From: Lottia gigantea
Lineage: Eukaryota > Mollusca > Gastropoda > Lottiidae
NCBI RefSeq assembly: GCF_000327385.1
Contig: NW_008709919.1
Location: 1,555,921-1,619,920, forward strand
Direction: 5' to 3'
DNA: 64,000 bases
Part shown: positions 11,284 through 26,200 of the stretch, in pieces
How positions within the stretch are numbered: the stretch's first letter is position 1
Layout: each line of letters opens with the position of its first letter
Made by a program: the position numbers and the translations under genes
Notes under the pieces: model-generated
Told to the model about the DNA's origin: nothing
Databases searched by the model: none
Seen by the model: the letters and a program-made list of their open reading frames with translations, nothing else

Positions 11284-14200
11284 ATGAAATGTATCGACAA
11301 CGTTGGCTTAGTGGGTGAGTTTTTAATATTTGGGTATTATTGTCCTTTAATTTATTAATTCATTTATTAGTGCAGTTCAGAAATATATACATTTTTGTGG
11401 GTTTTGTGACTACACATTGTGCCAATCGCTTCAATATGTTGTTCATATCTTTCATAGGATCGTAAAATATCATAACACGTGGCATATGTATGAGCGGTTA
11501 AATTAGAAGCATAAACGGATACCCGCAAGTTTGAACAAAGTGTGCATATCAGTTATGTTAAATTAGAGTAAGAAAACAGGCAGGGTAATTCCGTTTTAAG
11601 GTACATTCGTGATGTGTTAGCAAAATTTAAATTCCTTAAACTTGAAAGTCTAAAATAGTTATATATTTATGAGTAAGGATAAGCATGTGGGCCATTTCGC
11701 CAGGACTTTGCGGGGTAATAGTTTGCCCAAGGGGACAAATAAGTCCGTTAAGATATATGATCGTGACACGACAGCAGTGAACCACCATTGACCATAATAT
11801 GTCAGCCATTTTGTATATTTTTTTACCTACAATCCAAAGGTATATGTGAACCATACCGAAAAATAATGTATATAGTCTCAACCGTCGTTGATAATGACCA
11901 CGCCCACTGAAGACAAATATGTATATGTTGCGCTTCTTAACTTGAAGCAAACAGCAATGGACAGCCATCAGCAGAGCAAGGAAACACTCGCTTGCTTTCA
12001 ATTTATAGTTCGTATTCAGAAAAGTAATATCTTCCAGCTCTTCACCACACACAAGTAAAAACCAAGATGAATGTTCAAAGGTACAAAGAACTGTGCTGGA
12101 CACAACAGTAACTTTCTGTGTTCAGAATGAGGTTATAATGCATACAAGTTCACACACTCTTGTGGTACAAACAACATAACATACGAACAAAAACACATAT
12201 TGATGTGCATAACCTATTATCCGACAGTGCTCAACCAAAATCATAAAATCAGAATCACGGGTTGACACTGATGTTCAAAGACATGACATTATCATAATGG
12301 TTTCGTGATTGTGGTAATATAACTTATATCATTTATTTAAAACCGAAATACCCGCCAATTACGAAGGATCGTCGGAAATATAATGATAATATTATATTCT
12401 GTCACTTATGTGACTGAAAGGAATTATTAATGACATAAGTAGGTCAGTCGTGATGCTGTGATATTTATACACGGTTGTTGAATCACGAAAGCTGCGTTAC
12501 TGATAATAGTGTTCAGACATTTGTTGGATTTAAGTCGTTCAAACTATCGCGTCAAGAAATGATGGTCGCATAATTCATTCATGATTTAAACCTTTAGAAT
12601 AAACAAAGGGCAAAGAATCTACATTGATCTACGTTTTTATTTTTTAAAGAGACAGATTTGCTATTTTCGGGGGTCAATTATACCTTGGTCTCAGAAACTG
12701 TAATAGTACAGGTAATCAGTAATAGTGTTCACAGCTCACTGTCAAAATTTGAGCTTTCAAATCCACGTGTGTTCAGAATTATCTGCATTTGAATATTGAA
12801 ATGTCTAGTCTTTTTTGAGTCTCTGTCATAAATAGAAAATACATATATAGAAATAGAAAATAAAATTTACAGTTTGAAGTATTTTTAAAGGAATTATGCG
12901 ATTTTCGTAAATTTCTAGTACGATTTAGATATATTCAAGACCCAAATCATCCCCTGAATATTGTGAATCTTTCCAATAGTCTTCCAATTTCTTCTTTCCG
13001 ACCTAAATGAACTGAAATCATACAACCGAGTCACTTTTCAGAGTTAAAATCTGTCATCTGGTTCCGCCCTGCCCGAGGGCAGATATGTCATCTCAAGAAC
13101 GTCTACACGTCAAATCATCATTATTTATCTTCATGAGAGATCAAGAGAAATGATTTTGCTTTGTTTGAAAATTAATATCCCTCAAAAGACGTAAAACGTG
13201 GTATATAAAGCAATAATTAAACATTGCATTTGATTGGTCTAGCATTTAAGTGACCTTGAATCGTGGTATTTATCAATTTCCTCAGATCATGTGCAGTCAC
13301 ACATATAGAAAGAAACACGAGACTAACATCTAGATCTGCTTTCTATTTTCATTGGTTATGTCATACGTTGACACTTTATCTGAAGTAAAATGACTTTGTA
13401 TACCAAGACAGGAAACATTGCAATTTAACCCTCGAGAGTGAAATGCATGAAGGCGACATTTGAATATGATACATACTTTGAAAATACATCATATCCCACC
13501 AATAGGACAGAATGTTGCACACAATAGGAACTCAATAGGAAAATTGAAAAACAAATACGTTTTCGTGTGATTTTCTGCATTTGTCAGTGTACTGTAATCT
13601 GTTCAACTAAAACAGATGCAAATAAATGCCAACTGTAGAAAGATTCTGACTAAATTTGAAAACATTATCGATTTTACGTCACCTATTCCTGTGAACGATA
13701 TGGTGGCAATTAAGACAAACTTATTCAAGGGGTGCCCTGGGCTTATTCTAAAGTGATCATAAGATCGCAGACAGTTCCACTTTGATTAAACATTTAGAAA
13801 TGATATTGGTATTTCCAAAAATATATCTGAATGGCATGACCACATGTTACATACTGCACAGATTCTGAAAATTCACAAATAAACACGTAATATTTTTTAA
13901 CCTATACATGTTCCACGTCAAGAACTGTCAAAAGTTGCTTACTGATTGTACATCTTGTAATCTTCTCTCGATAGGCTATTGCACTATACGATACGAAGAT
14001 TTTAAAGCCTAGAATATTCATGATCAAAAGTTGTTAACTGATTTCAAATCTTGTAATCCTCTGAACCTTTTAAGCATTTCCAGTCACAACGTTAGAGGTA
14101 CCTTAAAGAAGAGCTATCTGAAAACAAGTATCCAATTTACCACTTAGAAAACCACCAAAACAAATTTGGCATCATTGCCACTGTAATTTTTGCGAAAAAT

Positions 14201-17200
14201 CTTCTTTTAGTCTTTTAGCACTTAAGTAGAAGTCATACTTGGTTGGCAATTTTCATCTGTTCTACTGAAACCTTCGGAACATAGACTAATGAATTGAAAA
14301 TATGTTTTAAGTTTTACAATGACTTATGTTCGACAAAACATGTTCTTTGAAGAAAAAAATGAAATAGTATTTAATTTATTTCAGTGACATTAGCAGTAAT
14401 AGCGGTGATAGTAGGTAAGTTATCATCTCTCCATAATATATTTCTTTTGAAAAAGTCCTTCTAATATGAATCGGTGTAACTGATCTGTTATTCTTAGCAT
14501 GGTGTGAATATCTGTATGTATAAAAACGGTATACACTTCCTTTCGTGTAAGTATGGTACAAGTGTTAGCATTTAGTGCCTTTGTAGAACTTTGTGTCCAG
14601 TTCGATTTACATTTTTATCAGAATCACAAAACGTATTGCTTAAGACCCCAAATCGTTTTAAAAGCCATTCCCGTCACTTTTATTTGCCTTCTCGACATCC
14701 CTTACCGTACCTTACCGTATTTTTATGCAAGGGATTCTATATCCTCGAGGACTTTTTGATTTTCATCAAATGCTTTCATGCAATTTATAGTCTAGGAACA
14801 TGCTGTGGACAACTTTGGAAATTTAAGCAATTTATGTTTGTTCTTATGGTTTACACTCTGTTCGTGTATAGATTCCGATAAACCAGCGTTTCAAAGAATA
14901 AAGAATTTAATTGATCTATTTAAGTTAAATAATTATATGTCTTCTTGATTTTTGTGAGCATCACATAGCCTGCTCGTATTATTAGTTTTTTTTTATTAAA
15001 AAGATTTGTCAAAAAAGCTCATATTCTTGTGTAAAAGCAATAGTGGATGAAATGAGCTGTATGAAGTTTCTCGACTAAATAGAAAGTTTCATCCCTTCAG
15101 GAGGACAGGATACCACCACCGAAACAATTAGTACAGCAGGCCAAACAGATGTCGCCCCAGTTAAAATCACAACCAATAATCCTAGTACCACAGACACAAA
15201 TGTGCCAACGACTGGTGCATCAACGGCTGGGTCATCCACAGCTGGCTCATCAACGGCTGGCTCATCAACCGTTGGCTCATCAACAGCTGGTTTGCCAACA
15301 ACTGGTTTTCCCACATCTACAGCAGCAGCTGCCCCGGTTGTATCAGCAGTAGCTGCTCCAGTTGTTCCAGCATCTGCACCAGTGATGACACCTCAACAAC
15401 CACCAGCATCAAATACGCCACAGCCATTGCCTGCTTCTCAACCTCAACCTCAAACATCGTCGAACCAAGTTTCAAATATTGTACCTATGCCTCCAGTCCC
15501 CGGTATGGCATGTGAGTATATCTATCCTATTTATGTATACACATAAAAATCTAGATCAGAGGCCTTATTCTCCAACACTTAACTTGAATAAAATCAAGAT
15601 TGTAAGATCTACAGTAATACAGATAACAAAACTAAATCAATCAATTTGAGTGATTGGCCAATAAGAAGGTTAAAACACTAAAACCATCTTAAATCAGATC
15701 ACATCTACGAATTCGAATTCAACACAGATGAACATTTCCTTCCAAAAATTGGATAAGGCATCTGTGTCAGACTAATAATATATCCAGTCTGTTATGATAT
15801 TAAAAAGTACACTTTCTTTAAACGCATCAAATTATAATCACATATTTCATAATGTCGTCTTCCAGTAGATGTTTATTGCAGGGATTTTATTGATAATAAT
15901 TAATGTTGGCTAACCCGGAACTTTTTTTGTACCCTCATCTTGATTCTTGTTATGATAATTATATAGTCATGTCACGAAGTGTAAGGATGTCAAAACACCT
16001 TTGGTATCCTTTGTCAAAGATATATATGCATTTTGAGTAGGTTTATGTATAAATAAAAAATCCTTACAAGCAAATTTCGTCAATCAAATTCTCGTCCAAA
16101 GTATGTCAAGATCGAGGATAAAAGTTGTGTATTAGTGGACTCCTCCAAAGAGAAGTACCATCAGGTGTTTCGGAAAGAGTAAGCATAGTCAAATGCATCT
16201 AAGTATAATATTAAAACCTGTATTAGAATTTGTTATTACGTACTAACTACTAATCATAATTACACGTAGATATGCATAGACGTATTATAAAAACAATGCA
16301 CAATGATAAAAGATTATATAATTATATGCATTTTAAAATGAAAAATAAAATGAATCATAACAATTAAGTATGAGTCATATACAGTAAACAAAGTTAAAAT
16401 AAGAGAGACAGTAGTTGCACCAATGGCTTTATAGGCATATCTTAGAGCACACACTCATTTGAGATCTTACTAATATGCTTCTTCTAACAAAATGGCAAAT
16501 AGATTTCAAACTAAAAATGTCTATAGCGTCCAATGAAAAGGAGTGATGGCTATATACGTCTAAATTATAATACGAAATTACGAAAAATATTACTTTACCT
16601 ACTTATTTGGGCATCAGTACACACGATAATAGTTTAGGCGTTCACTTATAATTTTTATGGGTGAATTTTTATGGCTGATGTAAGTAATGCTTTATGTGCG
16701 ACGTTCATTTGTTTTTTCATAAGAGTCGGTTATGCCTCGTAATAGGCTTGACAGTTATGTAAATTAATGGTCATGGCTTTACAAAGATACACATGACATG
16801 TGCGCCTTTCGTTGGATGAGGGATAAATATGAATCTGGGTGTGAATTTGCTGTGCTTGTTGAGTTTACTCGGAATTTGTCTTTCATTTCGACCTGCTGTA
16901 CACTGTAGAGGTATTGTAAACCGTTAAGATTTACTTAGGTTCGTCAAGAGCTGCAAATTGTGGGTCTCTCAAACAGGATTTATTGGTTCAAAAATTAAAG
17001 TCATTATTTTTGGTGTGCATTTAATTTTGCATCAATTTTCGATCACCCATTTTACATTTTAATCATGTATTGCAGCAATATGTCCAAAACCCATCGATGT
17101 ACGCGGTGCATCATATACCGTATATGGAGCTTTCGCCGTTTATCGATGTCGACCTGGTTTTGTTTATGACCAGCATGTGTCAATGTGCCAGCCAGATTCA

Positions 17201-20200
17201 ACATGGACTCCGCCCGAAATAATATGTAAACCACGTAAGTTATCTGTTTCGTCAACAGCTATTTGTATAAAGTATATAAAAAAAAAAGGGAAAAAATGAG
17301 AAAATATTTATCGGGCAGATTTCTCAGTATAAAATTTACAAGCATTAACGAACTGAATTCACTCTGGCCTATAAAGCAATGTTATTGCAAAACTAAGAAA
17401 CTGTTTGTTGTGTAGATTCTTTGTAGTACAATAATGATGCATTTTGAGACATTTGAATGTTCTCCGTGATACGGACTATGCTACATCATTATTTATTTTG
17501 CTAATTATGTGTATCCATATTCGGAAAAAGGCTTTCCATCATCAATGCCATTTGATTAAGGACATGAAATTTTCACAAGGGAACAAGTTCTACCAAACTT
17601 CAGTTGGAGTGCAGCCTGATGCTGAAACGGTTCAGTTGTCTGAATATTGCAAAGCGTATAGAAATAGACGAGGGCATGTTTTTAAGGATGGTTTCTGTTT
17701 CCTTAGTCCACAATTTATCAAATCTAAACACTGTAAAATCATTTTGTTTTTTTCATTAATGTTAATCGAGGTAGTCAATTGGTTTACGAACTTCCTTCGC
17801 TTGTAAGGTTTCTGAAAACAGTAAGATGAACCTTGCTATATTAGACTATAATATAAATATTGCAATACATGTATGTATGTCTTTTCGGCATTAATTTGTT
17901 AATACATCTAAATAGGAGATTGTGGTGAATCAAATATTCCAAGCGTAGACGGGGCGACATCGACCTATAATTCCACCATATTTACTTCTACTGTGATGTA
18001 TAATTGCAATGAAAATGAAGGATTTAGCTATGAAAGTGGTACCACTACAATAACTTGTGGCGCTGACGGAATTTGGTCATCAATTAATTTAAAATGCAGC
18101 AAGAGTAAGTAAGATTAATGTTGTCTTTTGTAAACAATAGAACAACCATTTTTTTACAAGGATAAGAACTGGCATCTTGAGGATTACATCTCGGCCCCTG
18201 CAATTGCATTTTCCAGGAATAACCGTAAACATTTACAGCTTTATCGAAATAAAATGAAATGAATGAAGTTTTACGTCCTACTTTTCTGCACCATGAGGAC
18301 AGCTAGTTTGAAGACTTTTTTGTAATATAGTAACCTTTCAAACAAATACAATTTATTATGGGCAAATTTTGATTTATTATAATCTTCAGTATACTTTTAT
18401 TTAAAAAAGAAAAAAAAGAAAAAAAGAAACATCATAATTGAGATTGATGTGGTGTCGTATCTGCGTAATGAGCAATGTTCACTCAAGTGACATTTTGGCT
18501 AAGATTTTTATTTTTCGGTGGATGACTCATTTAGTTGGGTTTTTTTTTATCTTTTAGGTACGTTTGTTAAACCAATAGTTACAACAAATACCAACCAAGG
18601 TGGGTTAAATCATTTAAATGCAATGAATTCCAGAATCAACCTGTTCCCAACTTGAGGTAGTAAAACTGGGGTAGCTGAGCACCTCCGGGAGCATTGAAGA
18701 AGCAACTGATTCAATTTTAAAAATGTATTTTTCATCTGGTTAACTTCGATCAATATTCATTATTGAAATGCTTTCACTGAGCCTATAGGTTCTCTTGATG
18801 AGCAATGTTCAAATTACAGGGCAAAAACGGTTCAAAAGTTTGGGAATTGGGGAATCTAGTTAAAATCTTGTGTCCATTTAATATATTGTTTGAGACGCTT
18901 CGGATTGTCACAGTCTCCACGTTGAAGTTAATAGTGCTGATGATTTCATTTGATTTCATTTCAGGCCATAATATCGTCCAGAACATGTATGCCTTTATCT
19001 CAGCTATGGAAGCAGGTATTTTTAATCTCATAAAATTCTAAAAATAAGAAAGTCGGTATAACACTGGGCCCACGTGCAAAGACTGGTTACATAGATATCA
19101 ATAGCTAACAAAGCCAGAAAACCATATATCAACTATATGCATGTGCATAGACGCCACGTACTATACCATAGTCATAAAATATCCAATCGCCATAGCCGCA
19201 AATAACGATACACGTTATATCATGGATCTTTGATTTTTATACCGCAAAGCTTACAAACGTAGGAGGAAAAAATCACCGAGAATTCCTCGAGGTGTTTGAG
19301 CGATTTCTTTTTAATTTCAACTCTAAGGGTTTGATGAGGTATACATTAATACATATATTTTAAATACCGTTCTTGAGTGACAATTTAGGTCCAGACTCAA
19401 TATTATAAGGAGAGTAATAATATTAAATTATGATTCATTTTCAGCTGGTAGTCGCAGCTTAAGCTCACAAGGTAATATGACTACAAATTTTACGTTTTAG
19501 TTCCTTTACTTTACAGATGTAAAAAAAAAAGATTATTTAATCCATTGTTAATCAAAGTGGCAATTGATACTATCAAGGTGTCAGAACAAAGCACCACTTC
19601 AGTGGCATCAGGTGTTTCAAAAGATTCGACATGTTTGCCTAAGAAAAATAGATTTAAGGCTTGTATAGGAGAAAATATATCTTTTCTACCAGCGCATCTT
19701 CTGCAAAACTTTCTGGAAAGAGCTAGACCTGTATTCAACCTATAATCTTCTGATCTTTGTCATAATTGTTTTTTATCCTTAATTTAGACCTAATTGGAGC
19801 ATTCAAGTCAATTTTAACAGGCACTGCAGGTAAGTGATGAAATTGTCTAGTCTTTTTAAAGTAGGGCAGGATTGTGCAAAAATACATCCGTCAAAAGGCT
19901 ACCTCAGTTTAACATCAAAAAGATATATACGATTTCTCCATTATTGTCCATATACATACGGTTACTATTCTAGTATGGCAGTACGTTTAAGTGATAGATT
20001 TTTCAGATAATAAATATCACCCAAGTAAATGAAAGAAAAATTCTGTGTAACTGGATATGTGTGCATTGTTTTCGTAGTTTTAGGACCGACCCCAAGAGCT
20101 ACAAAGCTAAAGCAATTTACAACTTTTATAAGCTATTTTAACGTTTTTTCTTTTTTAAATACAGATATCACTAAATTACAACAAGGATTGTTAACAAGTA

Positions 20201-23200
20201 AGTTATATTTTGGTTATAAAAGACTTACAATGTTGCAATTCCACTAAAACTAACTGTTTGATGACATCACTAATCGCGAAGAGCCTTATGTAATAAGGCA
20301 TATTTTGCGATTAATTACGTTTGCCAATTTAGTTAAGATTTGGACTATATGCTTAAACTTTTTTTTTACCACGTCTACTGTCATCAGCAAAGGTCGAGAA
20401 ATTTAGAAGGATTCAAAATATATAATAGTTTATATATATATCAGAAAACTGATCAGCTTGTGACGTTAATGCCTTTATTGACATATATTCTGGCCAAGAT
20501 TTTCCTGGAATAACTGGAACTGACGTCGGTCGAAAATCCTTTGAATTGTTTTAAATTGTTGCTTTGATATAACCCTTCTTCATTAAAACAGAAATTGTGA
20601 CGAAGTACTTCCCCCGTTATATAAGCTTCTTCATTGAATGTTCTTGTTTTCATAATTTTGTCAATTTAGATCCTACTCCTCAAGTGCAGCAGCCACAACC
20701 AACGTTTAATCAGCAACCGACACAACCATCTCCAACAATTCAAAATACAAATCAATTCCAAAACCCGACCGTACCCATACAACAAACTAATCTAATGCCT
20801 CAAAATCAACCAGCGTCTCAATTTCCAACTCAACAAAAACCAGTTTCTCAGTTTACGAATCCACAACAACAACAACCAAATACTCAATTTCAAAATCAAC
20901 AACAACCAAATTCTCAGTTTCCAAATCAACAACAACAACCTAAAAATCAATTTCAAAATCAACAACAACAAACAGTTCCTCAATTTGCAAATCCACAAAT
21001 AGTTTCTCAATATCCAAATCAACAACAGACAGTTTCTAAATTTCCAAATCAGCAACAGACAAATTTTGGTCTAAATCAACCGACCCAACCAATGTCTAAT
21101 AACAATCCCCAAACATTTAATAAAAACCAAGCTATGTATCCCCAAAACCAACAATCATTTCCTAATCAGCAGAAACAACAGTTTCAAAATCCACCACAAT
21201 CATTTCAATCGAATATGATGAACAAACAATTCACACAACCACAGCAACAACTCAACCCAAACCGTCAATTTCAATCACAGCAACCACAACAACCACAATA
21301 TAATCAACAAAACATGCAAAATGCAAACCCACCATATCAACAATTTCAACAGCAACCTATGCAACAACCATCTAACCAACCGTTATCTCAGCAACAGATG
21401 TTACAACAAAAGATACAAATTGTTCAGAATCAAATGCAACCATCTACACAACAAACCAATCAATTTATGCCTCAACAACAACAGCAGCAGCAACAGCAAC
21501 AACAACCACAAAACCAGCAGCAGCTTCAACAGCAACAGCTTCAACAACAAATTCAACAACAACAAATGCAGCTTCAACAACAACAGCAGCAACTTCAACA
21601 ACAGATTCAACAACAGAGATCTTTTCAGCAACAACAACAACAACAACAACCAATGCAACCGAATCAAAATGTTCCAACTTTAAACCAATTCCAGATTCAA
21701 AACCCTGCGAGTCAAGCTGCTCAAATACCATCAACTGTTGCAAAGTCGTCTCCTACTGCTAACAACCCTGGTAAGGTTTATACATGATATATAACTAGGC
21801 CTGTGGTCAGTTACCCGCTTAAAAAAACTTTTAGTCATCTCTACAGTTACTTATTACAAAGCTTTTATACATACAAGGGTAATATATGATATCGTATGTA
21901 TAATAATAACAGTATTTGGAAGAAAACATATTATGAAAGAAGGAACTATGCTATTCCACGAATTTGGTTTATGGGCTTTCAATATCGAAACTTTTTAACA
22001 TAAGTCAGATATGAGGGAGCTTTTATTTTTAAAATTCCAAAGACGAAGCGATGGCGAAGCTCAACTATTTAACTCTAAAGTTAGATATGAGGGAATTTTT
22101 TATTCAAAATTCTAAAGACGATGCAATGGCATGTAATTTTTTTATTTACAAACATCCAGCCTGTCGTTGACAAATACGCCCAGCCTCTCATAACTAAGTC
22201 ACGAACAAATTTCATTATATTTCCAAATTTTACTTTTAGCTGAAGGCGTACTACGTCAGCTTTTAGGCACACAATATGACAGTAAGTTAGATTTACTAAA
22301 ATATCTATATAGCGATCGATCCCTATTTCACCAAAACAACATTTTTTGAACAAGAAATGATTAGATGAATTACGATATATAACACAACATACGATACATC
22401 TTGATGGTGATGTATCCAAAATTAAGTCGATTGAAATAAGAGAGAAATCCCACATGTGCCTATCATTGTATCCGCCACGATAGTATCTCTATCTTCAGAA
22501 ACCACCTAGATTCAAATGTTCATTGAGGCTAATGATGTTTGGAGGTGATCCACATCCTGAAGTAAGATAAATTTGTCTCTAATTACAGCTATGAGTCCAG
22601 CATTAAAAGCAGTTTTATTAGGTGAGCAATCAAAAACACCACCACCAACAGCAGCAGCTCCTCCTGTTCAACAACCTTCCAACGACCCTCTTGCTGCTTT
22701 ACTTGGTGGCGGTGGTAATAACAAAGGTAGGTTAATGAATATTATAACGTCTTCGTCACTGCATCCACTAAAATCAAAGTTAGGGACAATTCTAGAAAAT
22801 GCCTTAGGGGAACCCAGCCAGGAGACAACAGATTTCAGATGGCCTGAGTTGAATTTTGAGCATTTGAGGGCTTGATATTCACTACAAAATAAGCCCTTTC
22901 ACATTTGTGAGAAATACTCTCGTGATAGAAGTGTCTTTTTTATAGCGATTTTACAAACATCATGAATTGGCATGGAACTATGACAAGAAAGGTTGTTTAA
23001 AATGAAGTTAGCAGTGGAATACTCTTTCCCTTGAACCCATCGAGGTGAGGTGTGGTCTTCAAGTGGCAACAAATTTACAAAGTCTGTACCTTGAATTTTT
23101 GCCTCGAGTTAGCCACGTTTTGAAATAACATCGGTTACTCGTAAACCATTTTGCAAGTTATTGTTGCATACTTTTAGGCTGATACTAAGAATTCAAATGC

Positions 23201-26200
23201 AAAATACATAGAAATAGGTTAAACTTTGACGCACATCAATATGTTCTGTTGGTATTTCTGTATTTATCAATTTTCTTTATCATTTTTATAGCTTCTAACG
23301 CTGGTATGCCTAGTTTATTTGACTTCGGAAGTATGTTTGGTGGCTCAAATGGCACTGCCAATCCATTTGGTATGGGGGGAGGCATGATGAACATGATGGA
23401 CCCAGAAATGATGGCTGAAATGCATGAACGTGAGTAAATCCTTTAGCTTTGTCGGCGCCAAATAGTGTTGTGGTCAAAGTACAACATTTTCGACAGAACC
23501 TTGACTTCAAGTTCTTGTTTACTTTATATTCAATATCGTTTAGCAGCATGCAAATAATGATGGCATTTATACCAAATGTATATAATGTTTGTAGCACTAA
23601 CAGAAATCAAAATGTATTTGCTTAACAGTATATGGGACTAACTAGCTCCATACTTTGTAACTTTGAATCTGTATGAAGCAAACGGAAAGCATCTACTCTT
23701 CTGTTGCATCCGAATGCGGATTAAAAATCGAAAAGTGATCTGAGTGATATTGTAGCACATCGAGTCTCATCGCAAAAACTACTATGATCTCAATGAGTGA
23801 AGAGACATAGACATAGTAGATAGTTCACCCAATATTAGAACCGTCTTGATCTTAAGAAGCCATACAATTGGCGTACAATCCAATCACGTCGCTCCATTCC
23901 GTGATACAGTAATAGGGCTATTGCAGTCCAGATATGCGTTAAGTACGAAGTTCGTAATAGCTTGATATTGGAAAAATATACTTGATAAATCGACACTATA
24001 TTCCTGTTACTAAAATTTGTTGGCTTTGCTCTTGAGTGTTATTTTCTCTCGAGTGTATAAAAGATATATTTTTATTTAGCGAACGGTGTAATATTTTGAC
24101 TAATTGTGTTTTTGCCATTGTCAAGCTTGCGTAATTATTATTTAATACTGTATAATTAAAAAATGCACCTTTTTTGACTCAACTGAAAGAATTTTAAATA
24201 TATCTATTTCATTTTTCGTCAATTCTTCTTATAATAATGATAATTTATTTTACGTAATATGTTAGTAACGGATAGATAGAATTCAGCTCTATTAGCTGGT
24301 AAAGCAAGTATTTAAACGTTTTACTCCGTTGATATCAATATATCAGCAAGCCACAAAGATTAAATCATTCTCAAAATGTCATATTAAAAATAACATATTT
24401 CTAAATCTTTGTTTCAGAGCGCTTAGCGGGTAAGTGAAATACATACTTTTGTTAGACATCTGTAAACGATTGCATTTGCCATGCTTGAAAGTATAATATG
24501 CGCAGGCGCATTTGTGCTATCAATGATAGAGCCACGTACGCAATCGAGGCGCTGGTTGGCGTAGGTATATGCTTCTTTATCACATAGACAAGTACAAGTA
24601 TAACTGGCTCTTGAGCAACCTGACTTTATATTGCATTATGAAAAGAAATTGTTCCCTGATGTTGGCAGTGCAATAGGGTGCCAATTTGTAGGGTTGCTTT
24701 CTGCAAAAGCATCCTTAAGAATCCTCAAATCTGTGGTAAAATCCTTGTAAAATGATAAGCGCCCATTCATATTTTAATAAATATTGCATTTTATGCCTGG
24801 AAGCATACAAGTGAGTTATGATGAATTTGCCTTGCAAAATATTAGTAGCTCCAATGATCTCAGTATCTAACAGCTGCGTGGACTTTAAGCATAAAGCGCA
24901 TTACTGCAAATTTCTTCGTATATTCCTGTAAACCACAACATGTAATCAGCTTTCGCTCATCTCAATACTATGATCTAATTTCAATTTGATTAAAATGTAG
25001 ATCTGGATGTTTCGTTGTATGTTTGACCCAAATTGCCGACAATGATCTGACGAAATTCCTTTTTGAGTAGTGTTCAATCGAATATCCAATAGCGTCAAAC
25101 TATCATGATATTCAATCGGAAAACTCTAAAATTGGGCTAACAATACAAGTCAGAATTAAAAGGTCTTTTATTAATCTTGACATGTGATTGGTTGCGAATT
25201 TAGTGACCTAGAACATGTGTTACATAATAATTGTCAGATCATGGATTGCAAGTGGGGTCAGCCACAGACCAACCCACAGAACAAAACGCCAAATCTGCAT
25301 TTTAATCTGATTGCATTAATTGCTGATATATTGCTTAACAATGCTTAACAATTAATGCTTTTTCTTATTACGACAGCTAGCTTGGTCCACAAACTATCCG
25401 GTAAGTGCTAAATTTCATAAGTTTTTATAATAATTGTTCCTACATAGAAAATTGATGATAATTTTTTTAAACGCTAGGAACTGGAATTTGTAGCTTCGAA
25501 AGAAGTCGGTAGATTTTTAATTTGGCGTGTCCAAAGATTTTTTAAACAAATATTAAGATATTAAGAAAGCAACAATGCTGAAATCCATTTCGGCCTGAGA
25601 GCTAGTCGACATGGAAGGATCTGAAAACTGCTAATATAAATTCTTATGATTGAGCACGAGTAAAAGATTTTATTCCTATAGATTCTATCAATAAACGCAT
25701 ATTTCATAATATATTCCATGCACCGTTTGTTATAAGGTGATTCCCTTGTTATGTTATCTTATTTGGAACAATTTTGGTGACAAGTGCATGTCCTTTACCT
25801 TCAATTTAAAAAAAATTGTTACAAACCAAGGATGTCAAGTTGTTTGTTTCCATGATGCATGATTACATGACCTAATTTGCATAGTTATTATATTGTTTTT
25901 ATGAACCGGTTGTGTGAAGCTGGGAACTGTACTGTTGTGTGATTAATTTGATCATGAATATTTAACAGATGATTTTGACGCGATAAATTATATGATTAAC
26001 ATATATAACTATTCGGCTGTTATTGCCGAACCATAAAATATAACTGCTACTATATCAGCTTATATATACCCCAATATATTGTGCATAGTAAAATAGATTC
26101 AAATTGGCCCTATTCTGTATATCGGGGACACTGCTTCTGTTTGCACCAATCCGATTTCTCTTCCTGCATCTGTAGTTCGTTTGTCAGATTTTTCCCCTTA

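Noticed and set aside
11636-12103. 155-codon minus-strand frame
   Set aside because: It lies in intron 1 of the 29-exon gene; no domain, no signal of splicing and no codon pattern unlike surrounding non-coding DNA.
20792-21743. Leu-rich, Val-rich and Asn-rich frames over the Gln-rich exon
   Set aside because: The CAA repeat stays open in several frames; only the frame that joins both neighbouring exons at phase 1 is supported.
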